A stretch of DNA of 64,000 nt from Propionibacteriaceae bacterium. GTDB lineage: Bacteria > Actinomycetota > Actinomycetes > Propionibacteriales > Propionibacteriaceae. Below, one piece after another: positions 18,119 through 25,248 of the stretch; the first letter of the stretch is position 1, and every line of letters starts with the position of its first letter. The stretch spans positions 215,836 to 279,835 of the forward strand of contig WQZD01000001.1 in assembly GCA_009780915.1 (NCBI GenBank), in the 5' to 3' direction. The notes under the pieces were generated by a model. It searched no databases, was not told where the DNA came from, and saw only the letters and a program-made list of their open reading frames with translations. Both the position numbers and the translations under genes were made by a program.

Positions 18119-18355
18119 ATGGCAGGATCATCTCCATTCTTCGCTGGGGAAACAGCCCCGATGCCAACAACGTCAACAGCCAGTATCCACAGATCGTCTC
18201 TGATGACGGGGCGTCCTCAGTTGGTCGAGTGTGGACCCGTGGGGGCTAGTGCTTCGAGCCTGGGTTTGTCGGGGTCACCGCAGTTCGGTTATCAGTCTCA
18301 GTTGACGGATTTGACTGTCGGTTTGCAGTATCTGCGGCCGCGTCGGCGGCGGTGA
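18119..18355 (+). pseudogene. Remnant of an Rhs/YD-repeat core, frameshifted
   Basis: In the frame ending at the TGA of 18353, the C-terminal part reads QFGYQSQLTDLTVGLQYLRPR, which corresponds to the very conserved end of an Rhs core (pattern FGYQGQ.TD..TGL.YLRAR.YDP). The following DP(T/A)G...DP region is missing, and the toxin-bearing frame starts in a different phase at 18352. About 40 residues upstream do not resemble anything known to me. I read this as the junction of a displaced Rhs tip with a lost core. The coding part left of about 18270 is uncertain. Confidence 0.5.
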
Positions 18356-19353
18356 TCGCGTTCCGGTCCACGACGGAGTACATCGTGGCGAGGACCGCGG
18401 AGGCTGCGGTCGAGTTGGCGAAGTTCGCCTGCACAACGGCGGATACATTGTCGGCTGCGTGGGAGGTGGCCGCTGGTGCGGTTCAGGATGCGGTGGCGAA
18501 GGTGCCGTGGGGCACTGTCGCGGGGATCGTTGTTGGTGTGGCTGTGGGGCTGGCGTGTGCGGCGGCGACGGGGGGTTTGGCTGCTGTGGGGTGCGCGGTC
18601 GTTGCTGGTGCTGTGGGTGGTGCCCTTGGTTATGCCCAGGCCACTGCTGGAACGGGAAACTTCTCGTTGAAAGGCATGGGGGTCAGTGCCGGGATCGGGA
18701 TGGGCACGGGCGCTTTGTCGGGTGGTGTGGGCGCTGTGATCGGTTCTGCCGTGGGCAGCAGTGTGGGCAGTGCGATCGGGTCGACGGCTGCGGGTGTGCT
18801 CAGTGGCGCGGCTGGTGGTGTCGCAGCAGGTGGGGTTGGTTACGTCGCTGGCAGTGTGCTCACCGGACAGGACATGACCTGGCAAGGTGCTGGTGAAGCC
18901 ATGATCCTCGGCGGCGCCATGGGAGGCCTCGGCGGAGGGCTGACAGCCAGATATGGAACAACCACAACACCCAAACCAACCGCCGCTCTGACGGCCAAGC
19001 CAGTTGCGAGTCCTTCTGGGGCGGCTGGTGATTATCTATACCGAGGTGTGGCTTCTGACCATCCAGGCTATTCTGACGCGCTTGAAGGCCGAGCTATTCC
19101 ATGGGGCGGTCATTCCGATCCGGCGCTGCATAATGACGGGAATACTCGAAGTGAGTTTACGTCATGGACTACTGATAGGAGCGTAGCTGTGGATTTTGCG
19201 ACAAATGGAGGGTCTGATCCGAATGGTGTGGTCCTCCGGATTCCCAATGCTGATGGACCTGGTTTGATTCGAGTGCCGTCTCCGAATAGCTATCATGAGA
19301 GCGAAGTCCTTATTCAAGGACCGGTGTCTGGGGCGGACGTGACTAGCCCATGA
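18352..19353 (+). CDS. Polymorphic toxin tip with ADP-ribosyltransferase-like C-terminal domain
   Basis: 333 residues. Residues about 55-200 are a glycine/alanine-rich hydrophobic region typical of the pre-toxin part of Rhs proteins. The C-terminal domain (about 226-333) has YLYRG with R231, the conserved GGHSDPALHN, FTSWTTD with S271, and HESEVLIQGPVSGA with E316 and E318. This R - S-T - ExE order is that of arginine-type ADP-ribosyltransferases. The toxin half is visibly richer in A+T than the first half, as is common for exchangeable toxin tips. The GTG start overlaps the Rhs remnant and may not be a genuine start; the protein probably once continued an Rhs core. The gene directly downstream is its likely immunity partner. 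Confidence 0.7.
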   Translation: MIAFRSTTEYIVARTAEAAVELAKFACTTADTLSAAWEVAAGAVQDAVAKVPWGTVAGIVVGVAVGLACAAATGGLAAVGCAVVAGAVGGALGYAQATAGTGNFSLKGMGVSAGIGMGTGALSGGVGAVIGSAVGSSVGSAIGSTAAGVLSGAAGGVAAGGVGYVAGSVLTGQDMTWQGAGEAMILGGAMGGLGGGLTARYGTTTTPKPTAALTAKPVASPSGAAGDYLYRGVASDHPGYSDALEGRAIPWGGHSDPALHNDGNTRSEFTSWTTDRSVAVDFATNGGSDPNGVVLRIPNADGPGLIRVPSPNSYHESEVLIQGPVSGADVTSP

Positions 19354-19386
19354 TGTCACTCGCTAGACTCAAATAGGAGGTGTGCC

Positions 19387-19749
19387 GTGGATAAAAAGGT
19401 GCCAATCTGTGATGTTCAGTCTTTGGTAGAGGCATGGTCTGATGAACATGGTCAGGCGGCCAGAGGGGTTGTCGAGTTCTTGCGGAAACAAGATGTGACG
19501 ATGACGATGCAATGGTACTCTCTTCGTCGTGAAGCGTTGTTGACTATCTACAAACGGCGACTGAAGTCGAATGTTCCTGGTGTCATCGAACTCGTCGAGA
19601 GTTTGCGTCGTTCGACCGACGACGTTGTGTTGATGTCCGATGTAATCACTATGGACAACTCGGGTGGAGCATTTGCTCTCATCGCGAATGCAGCCTTGTC
19701 AGAGGTCCTGAGTGTGCTGGTGCATCATGCGGCACCATCTGGTGATTGA
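19387..19749 (+). CDS. Small protein, probable cognate immunity protein of the toxin
   Basis: 120 residues, no recognised family. It starts with GTG seven bases after a strong TAGGAGG (19374-19380) and 33 bases after the toxin stop. The composition is that of a small soluble helical protein (AARGVVEFLRKQ, SLRREALLTIYKRRLKS, GVIELVESLRRS). Position directly behind the toxin is the reason for the immunity call; no sequence evidence of toxin binding can be seen. Confidence 0.55.
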   Translation: MDKKVPICDVQSLVEAWSDEHGQAARGVVEFLRKQDVTMTMQWYSLRREALLTIYKRRLKSNVPGVIELVESLRRSTDDVVLMSDVITMDNSGGAFALIANAALSEVLSVLVHHAAPSGD

Positions 19750-19903
19750 ACCACGTACTACGTTTGCTGTGAGTGGCGTGGCCATCTGGCGAAGGCCGGG
19801 CGGTTCGGCAACTCCGTACCCTGGTCGGACGATTCCGAATCCCTATCCCTGGTGGCATATCATGATCGGTGGGAGCAATGAGTCGGTTGCAGGACGGTAA
19901 AGT
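19750..19903 (+). other. Scrap of toxin/immunity genes
   Basis: No intact gene. GGCGAAGGCCGGGCGGTTCGG here is nearly the same as bases 22828-22848 at the start of a later gene, and TGGTGGCATATCATGATCGG is nearly the same as bases around 22471-22490. It appears to be debris from recombination among related modules. A 62-codon frame ending at 19900 crosses it but has no ribosome site. Confidence 0.55.
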
Positions 19904-20485
19904 ATGATCATTGAGGATTTACTGTGGGTGGATGATGTGAGTCCTCTCGGGCTGCCGCCTGGTTACAGGGGAGCGTTGGAGGGTTCTGATGTGCTGCAAG
20001 AGTGTGAGATCGCGGACGTTCGGGTCTGTGGGGTGGCGCAGACGGTAGGGGTGATCTTCGATGCGCGGGCTGGGTTGATGCAGAGTGTGCCGTGGGCTGA
20101 GACGGTCGACACCGCGGTGTTAGTTGTGCGGGGGGTCACATGGTTCGAGACTCCGGAAATCCGGGATGCTTTGGTGAGTTGGGATGTGGTGTCGGATGAA
20201 AGGAACTGGGGGTGTCGAATGGGGCAGGTGGTGACTCCGGGCCAGTTGGTGATTCGGGGTTGTGGTGCGAATCTGTATCTGGGTCGGGTGCCGGGTTTGC
20301 CTGATGCTCAGCCGTTGTTGGGGTCTGGTGACGCGGTGTCGATACGTAGTGGTTGGCCGACGTGGGGGTCGAAGTTCGAGGTGACGATTGAGCCCGAGCA
20401 CGCCAATCCCCATCTGATTGGGGGGTATATTCATAGTTTATTGGCTGGTCGCACGGCTGGGACGCAGGTCGGAGGCTTGACGTGA
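19904..20485 (+). CDS. Immunity-like protein, first of a paralogous pair
   Basis: 193 residues, unknown family. It begins MIIEDLLWVDDVSPLGLPPGY, and the next gene begins MIVEDLLWRFDPVGSLLPEG; both also end in a GGY motif followed by a short tail (IGGYIHSLL and AGGYAVWEA). They are therefore diverged copies. Its stop overlaps the next start by four bases (GTGA). Acidic, soluble, no membrane segment. Small paralogous genes behind a polymorphic toxin usually protect against related toxins; this is inference. Confidence 0.6.
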   Translation: MIIEDLLWVDDVSPLGLPPGYRGALEGSDVLQECEIADVRVCGVAQTVGVIFDARAGLMQSVPWAETVDTAVLVVRGVTWFETPEIRDALVSWDVVSDERNWGCRMGQVVTPGQLVIRGCGANLYLGRVPGLPDAQPLLGSGDAVSIRSGWPTWGSKFEVTIEPEHANPHLIGGYIHSLLAGRTAGTQVGGLT

Positions 20486-20850
20486 TTGTTGAGGATCTGT
20501 TGTGGCGGTTTGATCCGGTGGGGTCGTTGTTGCCGGAGGGGTTGCAGGTGATCATCGATGGGGGTGTGGTGCCGGTGGGATGGCAGGTGAGCGATGCTGA
20601 GGCTGGACGCCAATGGGAGTGTCGAGTCGAGGTGGACGGTGGTGCGGTGGAGGTCGTGGGGTCGCGGGCCGTCTTGTTCGCTGGCCGGGTCGTTGAGGAG
20701 TCGGGTGGGGAGTCGGTGGGGGGCGTACGGGACCTGTGCCGAGGCCGGGTGTTGTCGTGGGACACGTCGCTGGAGTTGACGATGCTGCCGGGGTTCTCGG
20801 ATCCTGGGATGGCTGGGGGGTATGCGGTGTGGGAGGCGAGTGACGGGTGA
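20482..20850 (+). CDS. Immunity-like protein, second of the pair
   Basis: 122 residues, shorter than its paralogue because the middle segment is missing. The shared start MIVEDLLW, the aligned PEGLQVIIDGG versus PGYRGALEGSD, and the shared end PGMAGGY versus PHLIGGY show common origin. Translation is coupled to the gene before it by a four-base overlap. GGAGG at 20471-20475 serves as ribosome site. Confidence 0.6.
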   Translation: MIVEDLLWRFDPVGSLLPEGLQVIIDGGVVPVGWQVSDAEAGRQWECRVEVDGGAVEVVGSRAVLFAGRVVEESGGESVGGVRDLCRGRVLSWDTSLELTMLPGFSDPGMAGGYAVWEASDG

Positions 20851-20927
20851 CTGCTGTCTGGGTCCAGGATGTGGTGTTGAATGAGTCAGGCACTGTCGTG
20901 ACGGCGAGTTGGGGTAAGCCAACGTGA
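20847..20927 (+). CDS. Tiny open frame of 26 codons, possible gene remnant
   Basis: Starts with GTG overlapping the preceding stop and ends with TGA overlapping the start of the next gene, so it fills the gap exactly. It encodes VTAVWVQDVVLNESGTVVTASW plus a short tail. This may be the decayed start of another immunity copy or simply a translated linker that keeps coupling between the neighbours. No family is recognised. Confidence 0.3.
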   Translation: MTAVWVQDVVLNESGTVVTASWGKPT

Positions 20928-21604
20928 TGAGTATTGTCAGCCAATTCCAGGCGGCACAACAGTGGATTGATAAGCTCCGTTGTGGCGAACTCTCCTATGA
21001 GCTTTTCGTCGCAGGGTTGGGGGTTTTGGTGGATGCTTGCAGGGTGGAGGGGTCTCCTCGCTGGGAATCACTGCAAACCGTGTGGAACGGTTTGGAACAG
21101 TTGAATGCGGTCTTGTTGGCTCAAGGCGCCGTACCAGACTCGAATGGCCGAAGAGACATTCTTGATCGTGTGGATGAGTTCCGTAGCATCTTTGGCGAGG
21201 CGCTGAGGGATGAGATGTGCGCCAGTCGAGAATCTACCTCAGCGTGCGATCCCCTCGTCTGGGCGGCATTTGATTATGGATGCCGGAAACTGGTAGCCGA
21301 ACAAACTGATGTCATACCTATGGGTGACATCAAGGATATGGCATTCAAAGCTGGTGTCCCTGAGACGATCATGAAAGACGCATTGACGGTCGAGATTGCT
21401 GATCTACTGGATGAAGGAATGGTTGATGTTGGTGGGTATCGTCATGGGTTCGCCTCCTGCTGCCTCCCGATAAATGCGACGGGGATATATGTGAGAGATC
21501 TCTGCGCTAGCGAGCCGCAGACGAGTGTATTCGAGGTCTTTCTGAATCCTTTGACTTCAGTTGAACCTGGCCACCACGTCCAGACTGCCTGGAGGCCAGG
21601 ATGA
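20927..21604 (+). CDS. Uncharacterised protein of the toxin-immunity island
   Basis: About 225 residues, soluble, mostly helical, family not recognised. Segments such as AAQQWIDKLRCGELSYELFVAGLGVLVDACRVEG and PLVWAAFDYGCRKLVAEQTDVIPMGDIKDMAFKAG have no known motif. The start is GTG 20924 or ATG 20927; the first stop-overlap with the tiny frame favours coupled translation. Low GC compared with the transcarboxylase genes. It could be another immunity protein, but nothing beyond location supports that. Confidence 0.55.
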   Translation: MSIVSQFQAAQQWIDKLRCGELSYELFVAGLGVLVDACRVEGSPRWESLQTVWNGLEQLNAVLLAQGAVPDSNGRRDILDRVDEFRSIFGEALRDEMCASRESTSACDPLVWAAFDYGCRKLVAEQTDVIPMGDIKDMAFKAGVPETIMKDALTVEIADLLDEGMVDVGGYRHGFASCCLPINATGIYVRDLCASEPQTSVFEVFLNPLTSVEPGHHVQTAWRPG

Positions 21605-21641
21605 CGGGAGATGGATTCCATGTGGAGGTGACGGAACGGAA

Positions 21642-22298
21642 ATGAATGTGATTGATGAGGTCCTTGGATGGTGGTGGGAGCGGCGTGAGTCAATGAGCAG
21701 GATTGGAACGGTCCGTGTCGTTGAGTCGCCGATGGATCGTGAGGTGAGATCATGCTCAGTTGCGGTGAGTGATCAGGCTTGGTCGATGACCGTGGTCGGG
21801 TGGAGCGATTCGCGTGGTGAGATCCGGTGGGAGCCTGAGGATGACATGCGGGAACGCTGCGAGCACAGAGAACTGAGAACGAGAGAGGAGTTAGCGTCGT
21901 TTCTCGACTTGGCCGACCAGATCGTTGCTACGCGTTCGACTTTTGTTCCCTCTCTGGCTCCTCGTGACATGGAGGCTCTGTTGTGTCGGTGGGGGGCTGG
22001 GCATTCGTCACGAGAAAGTGTGGTGAGCGAGGGGTCTCGGTTGCTCCGGAATATTGGGCGGACGGAGAGTATCCGCCTCAAGAAATCGAGTGCAGAGATC
22101 CTATCCTTTGTTTACATCCGACGCATGGCCGAGGAGCGTACGCCGCTGGGTGGTGAAGAGTTCCTGGCGGTGGTGGGCAGCCCAGCAGTGGAGCATGCGT
22201 TGTGGACGCATATTGCTGTTGATGGTGAGTGGATGGACATTCTCGTGGAGTCCGACTTGTCGGCGGTATTGGGTGTTGCTGTCATGCCCCAGAACTAG
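21642..22298 (+). CDS. Uncharacterised protein of the toxin-immunity island
   Basis: 218 residues starting at ATG 21642 with GGAGGTG at 21624-21630. Tryptophan-rich beginning (IDEVLGWWWERRESM). No membrane segment and no recognised domain. The last third (EEFLAVVGSPAVEHALWTHIAVDGEWMDILVES) reads like a small alpha/beta fold. Presumed immunity or accessory gene by position only. Confidence 0.55.
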   Translation: MNVIDEVLGWWWERRESMSRIGTVRVVESPMDREVRSCSVAVSDQAWSMTVVGWSDSRGEIRWEPEDDMRERCEHRELRTREELASFLDLADQIVATRSTFVPSLAPRDMEALLCRWGAGHSSRESVVSEGSRLLRNIGRTESIRLKKSSAEILSFVYIRRMAEERTPLGGEEFLAVVGSPAVEHALWTHIAVDGEWMDILVESDLSAVLGVAVMPQN

Positions 22299-22509
22299 CG
22301 CTCCCATCAACGGGCTCGGACGTATATGGGGACTGAGCGCAGCTTTACGGGCATGAATGGACCTTTGTTGACATATCAGGGTTGCTCGTCACATGGGTAG
22401 GCACCTGCTCCCGAGAATACCACCGTACGGCCCACTGGGAGTATGGCTTGGGATGGATCTCGAAGGATGACCTTGGTGGCATATCATAATCGGGGAGAGG
22501 GGCCTAGTC
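22299..22509 (+). other. Intergenic debris with a duplicated toxin-island scrap
   Basis: 211 bases without a convincing gene. TTGGTGGCATATCATAATCGG around 22470-22490 repeats the scrap at 19851-19870. The promoter or ribosome site of the next gene (GGGGAGAGGGG, 22491-22501) lies at its right end. Confidence 0.5.
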
Positions 22510-22812
22510 ATGTGGTGTCCTATTGTGTATTTTGAGTTCTATGATGTACCACGCTTGTTTGTCGTGACCTGGCGCGGACGTGTTGTCATATTTGACGGCC
22601 TGTTTGATGATGCCTTGGACGATTATCCTCCGCGATACTCTGTGTACTGTTCAACCGGCGTGCCTCAGGATTGGAGCGATCTGGGTTGGATCAACCAGCA
22701 GTTGGCTTCGGGAAGTCCGTGTGGGGAGGTTCCTGTGGGGTCGGTGTTATTCGATGAGTCCTGTAGAAGAGCCATCAACGACAATGTTTTGTGGAGGTTG
22801 TTCGCGGAATGA
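22510..22812 (+). CDS. Small acidic immunity-like protein
   Basis: 100 residues. The pattern EFYDVPRLFVVTWRGRVVIF followed by DGLFDDALDDYPPRYSVYCST belongs to a type of short protein I have seen beside actinobacterial polymorphic toxins; I cannot name the family with certainty. Purine-rich GGAGAGGGG just upstream fits a ribosome site. Its stop overlaps the next start (ATGA). Confidence 0.6.
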   Translation: MWCPIVYFEFYDVPRLFVVTWRGRVVIFDGLFDDALDDYPPRYSVYCSTGVPQDWSDLGWINQQLASGSPCGEVPVGSVLFDESCRRAINDNVLWRLFAE

Positions 22813-23246
22813 GCGATGTGGTGATCCGGCAAAGGCCGGGTGGTTCGGTTCGATCTTTGCAGGTGGAGGTGGATTGGCATGGTCGGCGCTGGGTCTTTGA
22901 TTCCCCAGGTTGGAGTCCCTTGGGATTCGGGTTGAATGGAGACGTGCCGTACGCGTGGACAGCGCGGCAACTCATCGTTGTCATAGGTGACGACGTGGGC
23001 GTACTCGCGACACTGGATGACGATATCCATCTTGTCCTGAAGGTCGACGAGGTGTGGATCGTGGTCTGTGAGACATCAGTGCGAAGCCTGCGGGGTGATC
23101 GAGAAGTCGGACGCATTGAATTCGGAGAAGTGGTCATGGATTCCTGGTGGCAGGATGAGCGACTGCATTGCGCCATGTTTGATGGGACGGCATGTATGAT
23201 CACCATGCGACAGGGAAGATTGCTGGCCAATTGGTCCTCCGAATGA
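22809..23246 (+). CDS. Immunity-like protein, coupled to the preceding gene
   Basis: 145 residues from ATG 22809, overlapping the previous stop by four bases. It starts MSDVVIRQRPGGSVRSLQVEVDWHGRRWVFDSPGW and consists mainly of predicted beta strands with a repeated tryptophan/aspartate pattern. The first 20 bases of the gene are the source or a copy of the scrap at 19780. No family recognised. Confidence 0.5.
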   Translation: MSDVVIRQRPGGSVRSLQVEVDWHGRRWVFDSPGWSPLGFGLNGDVPYAWTARQLIVVIGDDVGVLATLDDDIHLVLKVDEVWIVVCETSVRSLRGDREVGRIEFGEVVMDSWWQDERLHCAMFDGTACMITMRQGRLLANWSSE

Positions 23247-23319
23247 TAATAGTTGAGGGACCTACGGTGCGCCACTTCAAACTGGATGGAGAATGGTGTT
23301 GCCCGACCCTCCACAGGTT

Positions 23320-23388
23320 TGACGCATAATGCGCGTCATTGGCTTGTGGGGATTTCCCCACAAGGTGCACTGTGGATATATCCCCACA
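23320..23388. promoter_or_regulatory. Three palindromes before hipB, candidate operators
   Basis: TGACGC-N7-GCGTCA at 23320-23338; CTTGTGGGGA-TT-TCCCCACAAG at 23343-23364 (perfect 10-base arms); and TGTGGATATATCCCCACA at 23371-23388, which has a GGATATATCC centre. HipB proteins repress their own operon by binding paired TATCC/GGATA half-sites, so the last site is a good candidate. CATAAT at 23325-23330 may be the -10 of the promoter. Confidence 0.6.
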
Positions 23389-23428
23389 TTGCGTGAAGTG
23401 GTGATATGGCCACAGAGGTAGGTGTTTG

Positions 23429-23665
23429 ATGGCCACGCTGAAGATACGCAAGGCGAGTGACATCGCTGCCGTCATCAAGGCCGTGCGTGAGGACGCCGGT
23501 TTGACGCAGACTGAGCTGGCTGAACGGTTGGTGTTTTCGCGTGACTACATGGTTGATATCGAGTCCGGCAAGGAGACTCTGTATGTGACGCGGCTTTTCC
23601 GCGTGCTGCACGAACTGGGTATTGGCATGACGCTGGACTATGGAGACGGCCATGACCAGTCTTGA
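23429..23665 (+). CDS. hipB: HipB-like antitoxin/repressor, XRE-type HTH
   Basis: 78 residues. Helix-turn-helix in AVIKAVREDAGLTQTELAERLVFSRDYMVDIESGKETLYVTRLFRVLHELG (about residues 14-63), followed by a short acidic tail. This is the standard HipB/XRE layout. It should bind operator DNA and neutralise HipA. The gene overlaps the hipA remnant by 14 bases, as in functional hipBA modules. AGGTAGG at 23417-23423 precedes ATG 23429. Confidence 0.85.
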   Translation: MATLKIRKASDIAAVIKAVREDAGLTQTELAERLVFSRDYMVDIESGKETLYVTRLFRVLHELGIGMTLDYGDGHDQS

Positions 23666-24288
23666 TCTGTATCTACACGATCGTCGCGTTGGCACGGTCG
23701 TACCTGATCCGCGTGACAAAGCCCGCGTGATGCTCGACGTCGACTCGGGGTATCAGCAAGAGGTCACGTTGTCTGAGTCGTTCGTGCCGTTGCCGGGACG
23801 ACGACCGCCCATAGACGCGGTGTCAAACTTTCTGGGAGGTTATGCCCCAGAAGGCAATCACCGTGAGCAGATGGCGGCCAAACGGCATATTGATAAAGAC
23901 GACCTGTTCGCCCTGTTGCGCGAGTTCGGCGGCTCGATTGCCGGAGCTGTCACGTTACGAAGCCCTGATGAGGCGCCCGGGTACCAGCCCTCCTACGAAC
24001 TCCTGGATGACTCCGCGCTGGTCGTCAAGCTGAACCAGGCGCTCAAGGATTCCGACCAAGGCATTCCAGACGATAGCCGCTCGACGCTACCGGGCTATCA
24101 GCCGAAGGTGCTTGTGGCCCAGTTTGACGGTCAGTGGTTGTATCCTCATGGACACACTCGAGAAGTTGGACGAGGCGATTTCGACAGTAGCCCCACCTAG
24201 CCAGGTATCACCCGGAATGCCCGAGCACATGCGTTGGAACGTTGACCGTCTCTTGGCAGGTGGTGAGATCGGCCACGACACGGTATGA
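23652..24288 (+). pseudogene. hipA: hipA toxin kinase, internally deleted and frameshifted
   Basis: The first 165 codons are a good HipA N-terminal region: DLYLHDRRVGTVV, VPLPGRRPPIDAVSNFLGGYAPEG, DKDDLFALLREFGGSIAGAVTL, and STLPGYQPKVLVAQFDGQWLYPHG, which is the loop before the catalytic domain. After PHG the frame runs out in 15 unrelated codons, ending at 24200. In the neighbouring frame, bases 24148-24288 encode MDTLEKLDEAISTVA...MPEHMRWNVDRLLAGGE, which looks like a HipA C-terminus. About 200 codons with the kinase active site are missing. The protein cannot be an active serine kinase. Confidence 0.75.
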
Positions 24289-24302
24289 CGATTAGTGGGA
24301 TC

Positions 24303-25205
24303 TCACTCCTCCGACCGGGCCACGGCGGTCAGTAGTGTGGCCTCGGGGGGGCAGGCGAAGCGGTAGGGGGCGTACGGGGAGGTGCCCAGCCCGGCGGAGA
24401 CGTGGAGGTAGGCGGTGTCCGGGCCGTGGGTGTACGTGCTGAGACCCCGGGCCTGGGCGGTGGGGAGGTCGCAGTTGGTGGTCAGCGCGCGACCGCCGGG
24501 GAGGCACACCTGGCCGCCATGGGTGTGGCCGGCCATGATGAGGTGCGCTTGGTCGGCTGCCATCTGGTCCAGGACCCGTCGGTACGGGGCGTGGGTCACG
24601 CCGATCAGGAGATCGGCGGTGGTGGGTCCCAGAACCGGGTACTCATCGAGATCGATGTGGGCGTCTCCGCACCCGCGTACCTCGACCGAGGAACCTTTCA
24701 GGGAAAACGACAAGGATCGGCCTTCGGCGTTCTCCCAGCCCAACTCCGACAGCAGGATCGTGAGCGCCTTGGTGGGCAGCCGCCGACTCGACTCGCTCGC
24801 CTCGTGTGAGACGAGGTACTTCAACGGGTTGATCGGGCGGGACGCGTACAGGTCGTTGGAGCCCAGGACGAACACCCCCGGCGTCCCGGCGAAGGGGGTG
24901 AGGCACCGGGCCAGGGCGGCCAAAGCGTCGGGGGAGGCGACATTGTCTCCGGTGTTGACGACGAGGTCCGGGCGTAGCTGAGCTAGGTCGCGTACCCACG
25001 CGATCTTCGACGCCTGCCGGGTCATCAGGTGCAGGTCGGACAGATGCAGGATGCGGATGGGGGCGTGGCCGGGCGGCAGCACCGGGGCGTGGACCCTCCT
25101 CAGGCGGAAGGACCGGCTCTCGACGAGGGCGCCGTACGCCACGCAGCCCGCGCCGATCATCGCGACCGAGCCGAGGAGGGGACCGAGCAAGGTGGATGTC
25201 TTCAT
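24303..25205 (-). CDS. Metallophosphoesterase, membrane-anchored
   Basis: 300 residues with an N-terminal membrane segment (about 7-28), probably acting outside the cell. Calcineurin-like motifs in order: LHLSDLHL near residue 53, NTGDN near residue 84, GSNDLY near residue 114, GVTHAPY near residue 202, and MAGHTHGGQVCLPG near residue 224. These give the dinuclear metal centre. It resembles YkuE/YaeI-type phosphoesterases; the substrate (UDP-diacylglucosamine-like lipid or other phosphoester) is not certain. It reads in the same direction as the amidase gene upstream on the minus strand, 43 bases apart. Confidence 0.9.
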   Translation of the reverse strand: MKTSTLLGPLLGSVAMIGAGCVAYGALVESRSFRLRRVHAPVLPPGHAPIRILHLSDLHLMTRQASKIAWVRDLAQLRPDLVVNTGDNVASPDALAALARCLTPFAGTPGVFVLGSNDLYASRPINPLKYLVSHEASESSRRLPTKALTILLSELGWENAEGRSLSFSLKGSSVEVRGCGDAHIDLDEYPVLGPTTADLLIGVTHAPYRRVLDQMAADQAHLIMAGHTHGGQVCLPGGRALTTNCDLPTAQARGLSTYTHGPDTAYLHVSAGLGTSPYAPYRFACPPEATLLTAVARSEE

Positions 25206-25248
25206 GGGTTGTCTTTCCTGGGGCGGACGGGCACAGGTGGCCCAGTGC

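Noticed and set aside
19712..19900. A 62-codon gene behind the first immunity gene
   Set aside because: It overlaps the end of that gene in another frame, lacks a ribosome site, and most of it consists of scraps duplicated elsewhere in the island.
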